From Novosphingobium sp. CECT 9465 (GTDB lineage Bacteria > Pseudomonadota > Alphaproteobacteria > Sphingomonadales > Sphingomonadaceae): a stretch of 64,000 nt of DNA. The stretch lies in contig NZ_CAKLBX010000001.1 of assembly GCF_920987055.1 (NCBI RefSeq), positions 2,404,501 to 2,468,500 of the forward strand. Reading direction: 5' to 3'. Shown here in pieces: positions 25,740 through 34,178 of the stretch (its first letter is position 1; each line of letters starts with the position of its first letter). The translations under genes and the position numbers were made by a program. Under the pieces are notes generated by a model that was given only the letters and a program-made list of their open reading frames with translations, did not search any database and had not been told where the DNA came from.

Positions 25740-28253
25740 TCAGCGCGAACGGTTGAACGCATTCTTGGTCTTGAGGCTGGGGTCTTCGGTCCACGGCTCA
25801 TCCGGCCAGCGGTGGCGCGGATAGCGGCCCTTCATGTCCTTGCACACGTCCTTCCACGATCCGCGCCAGAAGCCCGGCAGATCGGCCGTGGTCTGGATCG
25901 GCTTGCTGCCGGGGCTGGTAAGCGAAAGCAGCAAGGGGCGCGGCGGCTGGCCCACGCAGGGGTGCCGGTCAATCCCGAACAGCGCCTGCACACGCAGTTC
26001 CACACACGGCCCGCCTTCGTGGGCATAGTCGATGGCATGAGTGGTGCCCGCCGGAGAACGGAATTCCGCCGGAGCCAGTCGTTCCAGTTCCTGCTGATCA
26101 TTCCAGTCCAGCCGCGAAAGCAGCGCGTCGTGCAGCTTGCCCGCACTCACGTTCAGATCGCGCCGCCCTGCCAGCAACGGCGCGAGCCATTCTTCCAGCG
26201 AAGCGAGCAGCGCCGGTTCCGAAAGCGCCTCAAGCCCCGCATAGCCTGCCCGCTCGATCAGCGCCTTCGCGCCATCACCCAGCGGCAGCAGGCCCAGTCC
26301 GTCTTCGCGCACCTGGGCAATCAGCAGTGCGGTGACGTTTGCTGGATCGGGTTTGGGATCGGGTACGCGGGCCAGCACGATAGCGCCCAGTCGCCGCTCC
26401 AGCCGCGCCTCCATCCGTCCCTCGCCTGCATTCCATGACAGCGAATGCCGCTCCCCTATCCGATGCGAAAGGTGGCGCAACACCTCCGCTTCATCCAGCG
26501 CCAACGCCGCTGTGATCCGTGCGCCCTTGGCCTCACCCTGCGCATCGCCGATCACCAGCCACTTCGCCGTAGCGAGCGGCGATGCCGGATCCAGCCGGTA
26601 GCCGCGCCCGCCCGACGCAAGCCATTCCTCGCCAGATGCCCCCCGCGCTCGCGCGATCCGGTCGGGAAATGCTTCCGCGAGCAGGATGCCGGTCGGCACT
26701 TCGGCGAAGCGTCCTTCGACAGGCTCAGGACGAGCGGGGTTTTGGCCTTTGGCTTGCCTGTCCCCCAACCGCTCATGCTGAGCTTGTCGAAGCACCCGCG
26801 CCGCCACATCCGCCCAACGTGCAGCCAGCTTGCGCGAGGTTTCTGCCCGGCTTCCGCGCTCGCCCGCCCAGCGATCCAGCCTGCCCCCCAGATCCTCGCC
26901 CCGCCCACCAAGGCCGCGTTCCTGTAGCAGCAACGCCAACCGCGCCGCCTCGACCGCCTGCCCACGCTCTGCCGCAAACAGCAGCATGTGCGCCAGCGCC
27001 GGTTCCATCGGCAGCCGTGCCATGGCCCGCCCGTGCGGGGTGATCCGGCCTTCGCGGTCAAGCGCGCCCAGCGCCGCCAGTGCCGCCCGCGCTGTCGTCA
27101 TTGCCGGCACAGGCGGCGGATCGAGCCATGCCATGGCGGCAACCTCGCCCGCACCCCACTGCGCCAGCGTAAGCGCAAGCGGCGCAAGATCGCTGGTCAT
27201 CACTTCGGGCGGATCGAAGGCGGGACGGCCCGCATGCGCGGCTTCTTCCCACAACCGATAAGCCACGCCCGGTCCCTGACGTGCGGCGCGGCCTGCGCGC
27301 TGCGCGGCCGAAGCCTGGCTGGCGCGGGTCGTGATCAGCCGGGTCACGCCTGCCGCCTTGTCGAATTCCGCCCGGCGCGAAAGCCCGGCATCGACCACCA
27401 CCGACACGCCGTCCAATGTCAGCGACGTTTCGGCGATGCTGGTGGCCAGCACGATCCTGCGGCGGCCCTGCGCATCGCGCCGGATGGCCGTGCGCTGCGC
27501 CGCAGGTTCAACCTGTCCGTGCAGCGGCAGCACCAGCGCAGACGGCAAGCGCTCCTCCAGCAGCGCCAAGGTCCGTTCGATCTGCGCAACGCCGGGCAGG
27601 AAGGCGAGGATATCGCCGCGTTCCTCGCGCCACGCCGTCTGGATGGCCGATGCCATCGCCGGTTCGATCTTCACATCGGGCCGCGCGCCCAGCCACCTGA
27701 TCGTCAGCGGATGCGCCTTGCCCTGGCTCTCGATCACCGGGGCGCCGTCCATCAGCGCGGCAAAGCGCGACCCGTCGATGGTGGCGGACATCACCACGAT
27801 CCGCAGATCCTCGCGCAACACGCCCTGCGCCTCTATCGCCAGCGCAAGCCCCAGATCACTGTCGAGATGGCGCTCATGCGCTTCATCGAACAGCACGGCC
27901 GAAACGCCCGAAAGTTCGGGATCGGCCAGGATCGTGGCGACGAAGATCGCCTCGGTCATCACCAGCACCCGCGTTTTCGCGGAACGCCGGGCATCAAGCC
28001 GGGTAATATAACCGATGGTGTCGCCTGCCTCCTCGCCCAGAAGTTCGGCCATGCGTTCGGCAGCAGCGCGCGCAGCCACGCGGCGGGGCGAAAGCACGAT
28101 GACCTGCCCCGTGCACCACGGCGCGCCCAGCAGCGCGGGCGCAACGGCGGTCGTCTTGCCCGCCCCCGGCGGTGCTATCAGCACGGCGCTTGAACGCTCG
28201 CGCAGTACGGCAAGCAGGTCTGGCAGGACAGCGTGGATCGGCAGGTCGCTCAC
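25740..28253 (-). CDS. hrpB: ATP-dependent helicase HrpB
   Basis: DEAH-box RNA helicase (837 aa from GTG 28253, VSDLPIHAVLP). Motif I is APPGAGKTT, motif II DEAHERH, and the conserved helicase C part includes ATSIAETSLTLDGV and QRAGRAARQGPG. The HrpB-specific C-terminal domain follows and ends near PRHRWPDEPW. The frame is open to 28334 but the GTG matches the family N-terminus. Residues about 488-514 (around RQAQHERLG to RPEPVEGR) are foreign to HrpB and are encoded by a REP-like inverted repeat inserted in frame. Cellular role is poorly known. Confidence 0.93.
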   Translation of the reverse strand: MSDLPIHAVLPDLLAVLRERSSAVLIAPPGAGKTTAVAPALLGAPWCTGQVIVLSPRRVAARAAAERMAELLGEEAGDTIGYITRLDARRSAKTRVLVMTEAIFVATILADPELSGVSAVLFDEAHERHLDSDLGLALAIEAQGVLREDLRIVVMSATIDGSRFAALMDGAPVIESQGKAHPLTIRWLGARPDVKIEPAMASAIQTAWREERGDILAFLPGVAQIERTLALLEERLPSALVLPLHGQVEPAAQRTAIRRDAQGRRRIVLATSIAETSLTLDGVSVVVDAGLSRRAEFDKAAGVTRLITTRASQASAAQRAGRAARQGPGVAYRLWEEAAHAGRPAFDPPEVMTSDLAPLALTLAQWGAGEVAAMAWLDPPPVPAMTTARAALAALGALDREGRITPHGRAMARLPMEPALAHMLLFAAERGQAVEAARLALLLQERGLGGRGEDLGGRLDRWAGERGSRAETSRKLAARWADVAARVLRQAQHERLGDRQAKGQNPARPEPVEGRFAEVPTGILLAEAFPDRIARARGASGEEWLASGGRGYRLDPASPLATAKWLVIGDAQGEAKGARITAALALDEAEVLRHLSHRIGERHSLSWNAGEGRMEARLERRLGAIVLARVPDPKPDPANVTALLIAQVREDGLGLLPLGDGAKALIERAGYAGLEALSEPALLASLEEWLAPLLAGRRDLNVSAGKLHDALLSRLDWNDQQELERLAPAEFRSPAGTTHAIDYAHEGGPCVELRVQALFGIDRHPCVGQPPRPLLLSLTSPGSKPIQTTADLPGFWRGSWKDVCKDMKGRYPRHRWPDEPWTEDPSLKTKNAFNRSR
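26714..26792. repeat. REP-like inverted repeat inside hrpB
   Basis: Left arm 26714-26737 (CTTCGACAGGCTCAGGACGA...) and right arm 26769-26792 (...ATGCTGAGCTTGTCGAAG) are inverted copies with 3 mismatches in 24, separated by 31 bases. Each arm can also fold on itself (GTCCT/AGGAC; GCT/AGC). The core CTGAGCxTGTC resembles the repeats at 54516-54619. It keeps the hrpB frame open. Confidence 0.88.
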
Positions 28254-28334
28254 GCGACTCGCCTTACGGGGAATATCGCCCGCATGGCAACGACCAGCTT
28301 CGCAATGCGGGGTGGCTGCGATAAGGCGATACAC

Positions 28335-28481
28335 ATGAAGACCACGCTGGAATTCGTGGTGGCGCTGACCACCGGCATCCTGTTCAGCGGGGCGATTATC
28401 GGCGCGGGCATTCTTGGCGTCGGCGCAGTGTGCGGCGGCAGTTGCTACTGGCTATGGCGGCGTTTCGGCCGCCGCAAATGA
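28335..28481 (+). CDS. Small membrane protein, hypothetical
   Basis: A 48-aa product with one hydrophobic, glycine-rich helix (FVVALTTGILFSGAIIGAGILGVGAV) and a short basic tail (WRRFGRRK), predicting an inner membrane peptide with its C-terminus inside. Divergent from hrpB by 81 bases and directly abutting the convergent gene at 28482. The ribosome site is weak (AAGG). Possible real microprotein; no family recognised. Confidence 0.45.
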   Translation: MKTTLEFVVALTTGILFSGAIIGAGILGVGAVCGGSCYWLWRRFGRRK

Positions 28482-29012
28482 TCAGGTGGCGCGGCGGAAC
28501 AACCCCGCTGCCACAAGCCAGCAGGTGCCAAAACCGACCGTCGCGGCAATGACATCGATCGTCCAGCCAGCCATCACGGCTGCCACCATCTGCATGGCGG
28601 CCATGGCCAGCATGGTTATCATCATGCCCTGCGCGCGCAAACGCGCGCGTACAGCGCCCACGATGCCAACCAGCGGAACCGCCATGAACCACCCATTCGC
28701 CGGATCGCTTTCGGAACCGGCGATCCCGACGGCCAGATTGGCCGCGACAAGCAGCAAGGCGGCAAATACCGCAAGGCATGCGCCTGCACGATAGGCAGGC
28801 TTGCGGCGGGAACAGATCGCAAGTTCAACCGCACCGCCTGCCATGCCGAACAGCAGCGCCGCAGCCGCAAAATCGCCGCCAGACCAATTGACCTCACCGG
28901 AAAACTGCATGGCTACCAATGGAGACAGCAACGCAAGCAGGGCACTGCCCCACAGGACAATGCGGCAGGGACAAAGCAGAGCGCTGCGTCGGTCAGCCTG
29001 CAAGTTCACCAT
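28482..29012 (-). CDS. Integral membrane protein of unknown function
   Basis: A 176-aa protein with about five hydrophobic helices (for example IVLWGSALLALLSPLVAM, FAAAALLFGMAGGAVELAI, LAVFAALLLVAANLAVGIAG and a C-terminal FGTCWLVAAGLF). No catalytic motif or named family was recognised. It lies 63 bases downstream of the polyprenyl synthase gene on the same strand, so cotranscription is possible. Confidence 0.6.
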   Translation of the reverse strand: MVNLQADRRSALLCPCRIVLWGSALLALLSPLVAMQFSGEVNWSGGDFAAAALLFGMAGGAVELAICSRRKPAYRAGACLAVFAALLLVAANLAVGIAGSESDPANGWFMAVPLVGIVGAVRARLRAQGMMITMLAMAAMQMVAAVMAGWTIDVIAATVGFGTCWLVAAGLFRRAT

Positions 29013-29075
29013 GCCATGTCACTCCAAAATCACGGCAAATCCTCGCACGCGCCGCGGCGATGTCAAGCAGCCGGT

Positions 29076-30089
29076 TCAGAACCTTCGCGAGACGGCAAAC
29101 TCGGCAGCTTCGGTCATGGCCGACTTTGCAGCGCTGTCGGCGAAGCCTGCAATGGCGTCGATCGCGCGCTGGGCATACATACGTGCCCGTTCGCGGGTGG
29201 CATTCACGGCATCGTGCCTGTGAATCAGCCCAATCGCGTGGGCAAGGTCCGCATCCGAAGAACGATCACCCGCAATAGCCTGCTGCCAGAAGGCGCGCTC
29301 ATCGGCGTTGCCCCGCGCATAGGCAAGGATCACCGGCAGGGTCATCTTGCCTTCTCGGAAATCATCCCCCTGATCCTTGCCCATTTCGGCAGCGTCGGAA
29401 TCATAATCGATCGCATCGTCCGCCAGCTGGAACGCGATGCCAAGGTTCCGGCCATAGGAATTGAGCGCCAGTTCATCGGCTTCAGGCCGTTCAGCCACCA
29501 CCGCCGCAATGCGGCAAGCGGCTGAAAACAGCGCTGCTGTCTTGGCCGCGATGATGTCGAGATACATTTCCTCGGTCGTACCGATCTGGCGCTGGGCGAC
29601 CAGTTGATCGACCTCGCCTTCGGAAATCACCGCCGAAGCATTGGACAGGATGCGCAGCACCTTCAGCGAGCCGTCCTCGACCATCAGTTCGAAGCTGCGG
29701 CTGAACAGGAAATCGCCGACAAGCACCGTGGCGGGATTGCCGTAAACGATGTTCGCGGTCTTCTTGCCGCGCCGCATGTCCGAACCGTCGACAACATCAT
29801 CGTGCAGCAAGGTGGCGGTGTGAATGAATTCGACCGCTGCGGCCAGCTTGTAGTGGCGGCTGCCGCCGTAGCCCAGCAACGATGCACTGGCGAGCGTCAG
29901 CATCGGGCGCATGCGCTTGCCCCCGCCTGCGATAAGGTGCCCGGCCAACGTCGGGATCAGCGGGATGCGCGATTGCATCCGTTCGAGGATCACCGCGTTG
30001 ACGCTGTTCATGCCTTCGGCCACCAGCGCCATCATCGGTGAAAGCGAAGGTTCGGCCTTGCGTGGCAGGGGGTGAATGGTCGCAGTCAT
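29076..30089 (-). CDS. ispB: Polyprenyl diphosphate synthase (octa-/decaprenyl type)
   Basis: Trans-prenyltransferase making the side chain of ubiquinone (337 aa from ATG 30089, MTATIHPLPRK). The first Asp-rich motif is LLHDDVVDGSDMRRG and the second LADDAIDYDSD; GKRMRPMLTLASASLLGYGG is the conserved N-terminal region. Sphingomonads typically use ubiquinone-10, so a decaprenyl product is likely, but chain length cannot be read directly. The frame extends to 30128 without added similarity. Confidence 0.93.
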   Translation of the reverse strand: MTATIHPLPRKAEPSLSPMMALVAEGMNSVNAVILERMQSRIPLIPTLAGHLIAGGGKRMRPMLTLASASLLGYGGSRHYKLAAAVEFIHTATLLHDDVVDGSDMRRGKKTANIVYGNPATVLVGDFLFSRSFELMVEDGSLKVLRILSNASAVISEGEVDQLVAQRQIGTTEEMYLDIIAAKTAALFSAACRIAAVVAERPEADELALNSYGRNLGIAFQLADDAIDYDSDAAEMGKDQGDDFREGKMTLPVILAYARGNADERAFWQQAIAGDRSSDADLAHAIGLIHRHDAVNATRERARMYAQRAIDAIAGFADSAAKSAMTEAAEFAVSRRF

Positions 30090-30180
30090 CTTACGGCACC
30101 GCTTGGCGTCAAGGGCGGCGCTTGGCAAGATGCAAGTTGCAGGGTAGCGGGCGGATCAGGCGTTGAACGGGGTAAGCGGA

Positions 30181-30471
30181 ATGAGCGAAGACGCGGTGCT
30201 GGCAGGTTATCGCCAGTCGATCGACAATATCGACGCGGCCATGATCCACATTCTGGCCGAGCGTTTTCGCATCACGCAGGCGGTCGGCGCCTACAAGGCG
30301 CACAACAAACTGCCCGCGTCCGATCCAGGGCGTGAAGAACGCCAGATCACGCGTCTGCGCAAACTGGCAGAGGATGCCCGGCTCGACCCCGAATTTTCGG
30401 AAAAATTCCTGCGCTTCATCATCGAGGAAGTGATTCGTCACCACCAGAAAGCGGCAAACACGCCGGATTGA
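30181..30471 (+). CDS. Chorismate mutase (AroQ type)
   Basis: Small all-helical monofunctional enzyme (96 aa) converting chorismate to prephenate for Phe and Tyr synthesis. The catalytic arginine/lysine pattern is visible: YRQSIDNIDAAMIHILAERF, QAVGAYKA, DPGREERQITRL and FLRFIIEEVIRHHQ. ATG 30181 follows GGGGTAAGCGGA. Divergent from the polyprenyl synthase and convergent with the Lrp-type regulator, 7 bases apart at the stops. Confidence 0.92.
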   Translation: MSEDAVLAGYRQSIDNIDAAMIHILAERFRITQAVGAYKAHNKLPASDPGREERQITRLRKLAEDARLDPEFSEKFLRFIIEEVIRHHQKAANTPD

Positions 30472-30478
30472 GCGCGCA

Positions 30479-30946
30479 TCAATCGTCCAGCGGAACACCT
30501 GGCACTTGCTTGGCAGTGCGAATCGTCAGGGAGGTTTTCACGCTGGCGACGTTCGGTGCAGGCGTCAGCTTGCTGGTCAAAAATTCCTGGAAACTTTGCA
30601 GATCGCGGCTGACGATCTTCAGGATGAAGTCGATCTCGCCATTGAGCATGTGACATTCGCGCACTTCGGCCAGCGTACGCATGTGCTCTTCGAACTGGCG
30701 CAGTGATTCTTCAGCCTGGCTCTTCAGGCTGACGAGAGCAAAGACGGTGATCGCAAAGCCCAGTTTCGAAGCATCGAGTTCGGCGTGATAGCCCTTGATC
30801 ACCCCGGCATCTTCCAGCGCACGAACCCGGCGCAGGCAGGGCGGCGCAGTCAACCCGACGCGCTGCGCCAGTTCGACGTTGGTTACACGCCCTTCATCCT
30901 GCAATTCGGCCAGAAGCCGCCTGTCGATAGCATCCAAGGTTGCCAT
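30479..30946 (-). CDS. Lrp/AsnC-family transcriptional regulator
   Basis: A 155-aa feast/famine regulator. The N-terminal helix-turn-helix (LDAIDRRLLAELQDEGRVTNVELAQRVGL, written here in two parts of one domain) is followed by PPCLRRVRALEDAGVIKGY and a C-terminal RAM ligand-binding domain (about 65-145). Likely responds to an amino acid; the target is unknown. It is divergent from the histidine-kinase-like gene across a 248-base gap that is AT-rich near 31010-31060 and probably holds both promoters. Confidence 0.93.
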   Translation of the reverse strand: MATLDAIDRRLLAELQDEGRVTNVELAQRVGLTAPPCLRRVRALEDAGVIKGYHAELDASKLGFAITVFALVSLKSQAEESLRQFEEHMRTLAEVRECHMLNGEIDFILKIVSRDLQSFQEFLTSKLTPAPNVASVKTSLTIRTAKQVPGVPLDD

Positions 30947-31194
30947 GCCCTCTGTTCGTCCGTTTCACGTTCGCCCACCGCGACATTCGGAAAGAAGCGC
31001 ATATGGCAACTTTCCGCATAAAATCGAACAGCGGATGATAATAATGTTGTTTCATATCGCAATCGTCCCACATTGCAACGCGGTGGATAGCCGCCTTTTG
31101 CGCAGGGCCACGATTTGTTAGCTTTCGGTAGGTTAGACGGGCGATCCTGATTGGCACGCTGCGGCCTCTCGTTGAATCCATTTGCGGAGCCTTG

Positions 31195-33003
31195 ATGATC
31201 GTTGATGACCGCCTTGAAACCGTGCTGCGTACCCACGCGGCCGGAAAAACGGCGGGTCGCACGCAGTTGCGGCAACTCATCGATCTGGTGGGTGCCGTGC
31301 CGTTATCGGCATGGTCGGCCCGCCACGCATCCGCGCTGGATCGAATCGATTCGCTGGCTTCGCTGCTGACGGACGAGGAATGCGCGGCGGTATTGCGCGG
31401 CACCAGCCACCGATCCGCCGTGCTGGTCTATCACTTCGCGCAGGGTAGCCCGCGCATCGCCTCGGCTGCCATATCCTCCGCACGTCTTCCCGAAGAGGAC
31501 TGGCTGGCGCTCATTCCGCGCCTGCCCACGATGGCGCGTGGTTTCCTGCGCCACCGTACCGACCTTGGCGAGCGCGTTCGCAAACTTCTATCGCAATTGG
31601 GCATCAATGATTTCCTGCTGCCCCAACCTGAAATAGCCGAACCTGAAATAGAACATGCGGTCGAGGCTGTAGCTCAGACTCCCACGACCCCACAGCCAGA
31701 CCCGGAGCCAGAGCCGGAAAACATACCGCAGCAATCGGCTGCCCCCCCCCCTGCCGCCGAAATTCCGGCAGAAGAAGGCATCGGTGCCATTGTCCGCCGG
31801 ATCGAAGCCTTCCGCCGCAAACGCGACGAACGCGGCGCAGCCCTGCTTCCCCCCCGCAGCGATGGCGTTGCCCCGCTGCTGCCGTTCGTCGATGATCCGT
31901 TGCCCGCGCGCAAGGCACCGCTTGCGATCGATTTGCGCACCGATGCCGAAGGCGTTGTCGTGCAGGCGGGGATCGATCCTGCCGGCATGCTCGTTGGCAG
32001 CCGCTTGTTCGCCACCGATCAGGCTGCGCCGGTTCATTGCGACGATATCATGGCCCTCGCCTTCCGCCAGCACTTGCCGATCAGCGCAGGCCAGGTGTGC
32101 ATCGCGGGGGCAGATCACGTTGCCGGACAATGGCAGGCCGATGGTACACCGGATTTCTCACGCGACGGTGGCAGCTTTACCGGCTACCTCCTTCGCCTGC
32201 GCCGCCCGCTGGCCATTGCCCATGCGACCGGCGCTGACCAGCAACTTACGCCCGCCATCGAAGCCGACAGGTTGCGCCAATTGCTGCATGAATTGCGCAC
32301 ACCGATCAATGCGATCCAGGGCTTTGCCGAAGTGATCCAGCAGCAGGTGTTCGGCCACACCCCGCACCAGTATCGCGCCATAGCTGCAAGTATCGCGTCG
32401 GATGCCGCACAGATGCTTGCCGGATTCGAGGAAGTCGAACGGCTGGTAAAGCTGGAAAGCAAGGCGCTGTCCATCGACATCGGTGAAGCTGACGCCGCTG
32501 CGATAGTCGCGCGGCTGGTCGAGCAGATATCGCCCGTCCTGTCGGCGCGCAACGTCCGGCTGACCATCGCCATGCCGCCGCTCCAGCTTGCCGTGTCGTT
32601 CGCGCCCGAAGAGGTCGAGCGTTCGGTCTGGCGCGTCCTGTCGGTCATTGCCGCCAGCGTGGCTCCCGGCGAACGACTGGGGATAACGCTCGAAGCACTA
32701 CCCGATTTCGCAACTCTTGCCATCACCCTGCCCGCCGCCTTGCAACGGCTTGACGATGCGGCACTGTTCGCGCCCGATGCTGGCGGAAGCGGCGGATCGT
32801 TTGCTGCATCGGCCATGCTCGGCAACGGCTTCGCCCTGCGCCTTGCCCGCGCCGAACTGACCGCCGGCGGTGGCGCCCTGCGTCGCGATGGCGGTCGCAT
32901 TCTTGTTGGTCTGCCGTACTTGACCAGTGGCACCGGCCCTCATACCCCATCCTCGCCCAGACCTGACGGCCCGTTTGCGGACCGGCAGTCGGTTGCAGGC
33001 TGA
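31195..33003 (+). CDS. Histidine-kinase-like protein with a degenerate ATPase domain
   Basis: A 602-aa soluble protein. Residues 1-140 are a helical domain of unknown type; 145-195 a Pro/Glu-rich linker; 240-345 a PAS-like sensory region; 355-425 a HisKA dimerisation domain with phosphoacceptor His365 (HELRTPINAIQG). The C-terminal ATP-binding part keeps a G2-like loop (GNGFALRLARAELTAGGG, 543-560) but the N-box position reads VWRVLSVIAASVAP, with no Asn, and no DxGxG box is seen. Autophosphorylation is therefore doubtful. ATG 31195 follows GGAG; no response regulator is adjacent. The polysaccharide deacetylase gene begins 6 bases after the stop. Confidence 0.8.
   Translation: MIVDDRLETVLRTHAAGKTAGRTQLRQLIDLVGAVPLSAWSARHASALDRIDSLASLLTDEECAAVLRGTSHRSAVLVYHFAQGSPRIASAAISSARLPEEDWLALIPRLPTMARGFLRHRTDLGERVRKLLSQLGINDFLLPQPEIAEPEIEHAVEAVAQTPTTPQPDPEPEPENIPQQSAAPPPAAEIPAEEGIGAIVRRIEAFRRKRDERGAALLPPRSDGVAPLLPFVDDPLPARKAPLAIDLRTDAEGVVVQAGIDPAGMLVGSRLFATDQAAPVHCDDIMALAFRQHLPISAGQVCIAGADHVAGQWQADGTPDFSRDGGSFTGYLLRLRRPLAIAHATGADQQLTPAIEADRLRQLLHELRTPINAIQGFAEVIQQQVFGHTPHQYRAIAASIASDAAQMLAGFEEVERLVKLESKALSIDIGEADAAAIVARLVEQISPVLSARNVRLTIAMPPLQLAVSFAPEEVERSVWRVLSVIAASVAPGERLGITLEALPDFATLAITLPAALQRLDDAALFAPDAGGSGGSFAASAMLGNGFALRLARAELTAGGGALRRDGGRILVGLPYLTSGTGPHTPSSPRPDGPFADRQSVAG
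31742..31751. repeat. Run of ten C in a coding region
   Basis: Ten consecutive cytosines encode part of the APPPA stretch (residues 183-186) of the kinase-like protein. Slippage by one base would frameshift and remove the HisKA and ATPase parts. Confidence 0.9.
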
Positions 33004-33009
33004 CCGGGG

Positions 33010-34020
33010 GTGCAAGTGGATCAGCGACCGAACATTACCGACATGCCGCGCGACGCTGATTTTGTCCGCTTCGATCCGGCATTCGGCACACGTTTCGTGC
33101 TGACCGTGGATACGGAAGAAGAATTCGACTGGAGCAAGCCGCTCGACCGCACCAGCCATGCGCTCGACCATGTGCCCCGCCTCGCCAAGTTTCAGCAGTT
33201 TTGCGAAGGCGTTGGCGTGGTCCCGATCTACCTGATCGATTACCCGGTGGCGAGCGACAAGCGCGCCGTTGAAGTGCTGGGCGATGCGGTGAAGGCCGGG
33301 CGGGCGGAAGTCGGCGTGCAGTTGCATCCATGGGTCAGCCCGCCGCATGATGAAGTGGTCAACGTCCACAACAGTTTCGCCGGCAACCTGCCTGCCGAAC
33401 TGGAACGCGCGAAGTTCCGCAAACTGCGCGATACGATCGAGGATGCCTTCGGCGTCGGACCGCAGATCTACCGCGCCGGACGCTATGGCGTGGGGCCAGC
33501 CACCGCCTCGATCCTGTCGGAATGCGGAATAGGCATCGATACGTCGGTGCGTTCACGCTTCGATTACAGTTCCACCGGTGGTCCCAATTTCCGCGATCTG
33601 CCGCTGCGGCCATGGTGGATCGACAAGCGCCGCGGCCTGATGGAAATGCCGCTGACAACCACTTTCTGGGGCTTGCTGCGCCAGCAGGGACAGGCGATCT
33701 ATCCGGCACTGTGGCGTGTGCCCCGGCTGCGTGGTGCGCTATCGCGGCTCGGCTTGCTCGATCGCATTCCGCTGACGCCCGAAGGCGTCACGCTGGAAGA
33801 AGCGATCAAGGGCATCGACATGGCCATCGACGATGGCTTGCCGATCCTGGTGTTTTCATTCCACAGCCCCTCGCTTCGCCCTGGCCTTACGCCCTACGTC
33901 CGTGACGAGACGGAACTCGATGCCTTCTATGATTGGTGGCGCGGCGTATTCGCCTATCTTGCCAGACGGAACGTAAAGCCTGCCTGCGTCCGTGAAATCA
34001 TCGCAGCCGCGCAAGTCTGA
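33010..34020 (+). CDS. Polysaccharide deacetylase-like protein
   Basis: NodB-fold hydrolase-like protein (336 aa). The first motif TVDTEEEFDW carries the metal-binding Asp pair, and VGVQLHPWVSPP carries the second motif with His. IYRAGRYGVGPATASIL and FSFHSPSLRPGLTPYV match later motifs of the family found in exopolysaccharide loci. The start is GTG 33010, 6 bases after the kinase-like gene stop; ATG 33043 (MPRDADFV) is an alternative. Cotranscription with the kinase-like gene is likely. The substrate is unknown. Confidence 0.82.
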   Translation: MQVDQRPNITDMPRDADFVRFDPAFGTRFVLTVDTEEEFDWSKPLDRTSHALDHVPRLAKFQQFCEGVGVVPIYLIDYPVASDKRAVEVLGDAVKAGRAEVGVQLHPWVSPPHDEVVNVHNSFAGNLPAELERAKFRKLRDTIEDAFGVGPQIYRAGRYGVGPATASILSECGIGIDTSVRSRFDYSSTGGPNFRDLPLRPWWIDKRRGLMEMPLTTTFWGLLRQQGQAIYPALWRVPRLRGALSRLGLLDRIPLTPEGVTLEEAIKGIDMAIDDGLPILVFSFHSPSLRPGLTPYVRDETELDAFYDWWRGVFAYLARRNVKPACVREIIAAAQV

Positions 34021-34070
34021 TCCTCATGGCTTGCCAATCCGGCCATCGGCCTGTACCGGCACACGGCGAT

Positions 34071-34146
34071 GGGCCTGTAGCTCAGCGGTTAGAGCTGGCC
34101 GCTCATAACGGCTAGGTCGCGGGTTCAAATCCTGCCGGGCCCACCA
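34071..34146 (+). tRNA. tRNA-Ile2 (CAT anticodon, lysidine-modified)
   Basis: A 76-base tRNA including encoded CCA. Acceptor GGGCCTG/CGGGCCC, T-arm GGGTTCAAATCC, anticodon CAT in CGCTCATAACG. The overall pattern and the similarity to other tRNA-Ile2 genes, rather than the initiator or elongator Met types, point to the isoleucine tRNA whose C34 is changed to lysidine by TilS. Confidence 0.85.
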
Positions 34147-34178
34147 TCACCCTTTCACGCCAACATTTGGGCGCCATC

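Noticed and set aside
31847..31854. Second C-rich tract (seven C) in the kinase-like gene
   Set aside because: Such runs of seven occur elsewhere in this high-GC window, for example in lon near 18471; not long enough to suggest phase variation.
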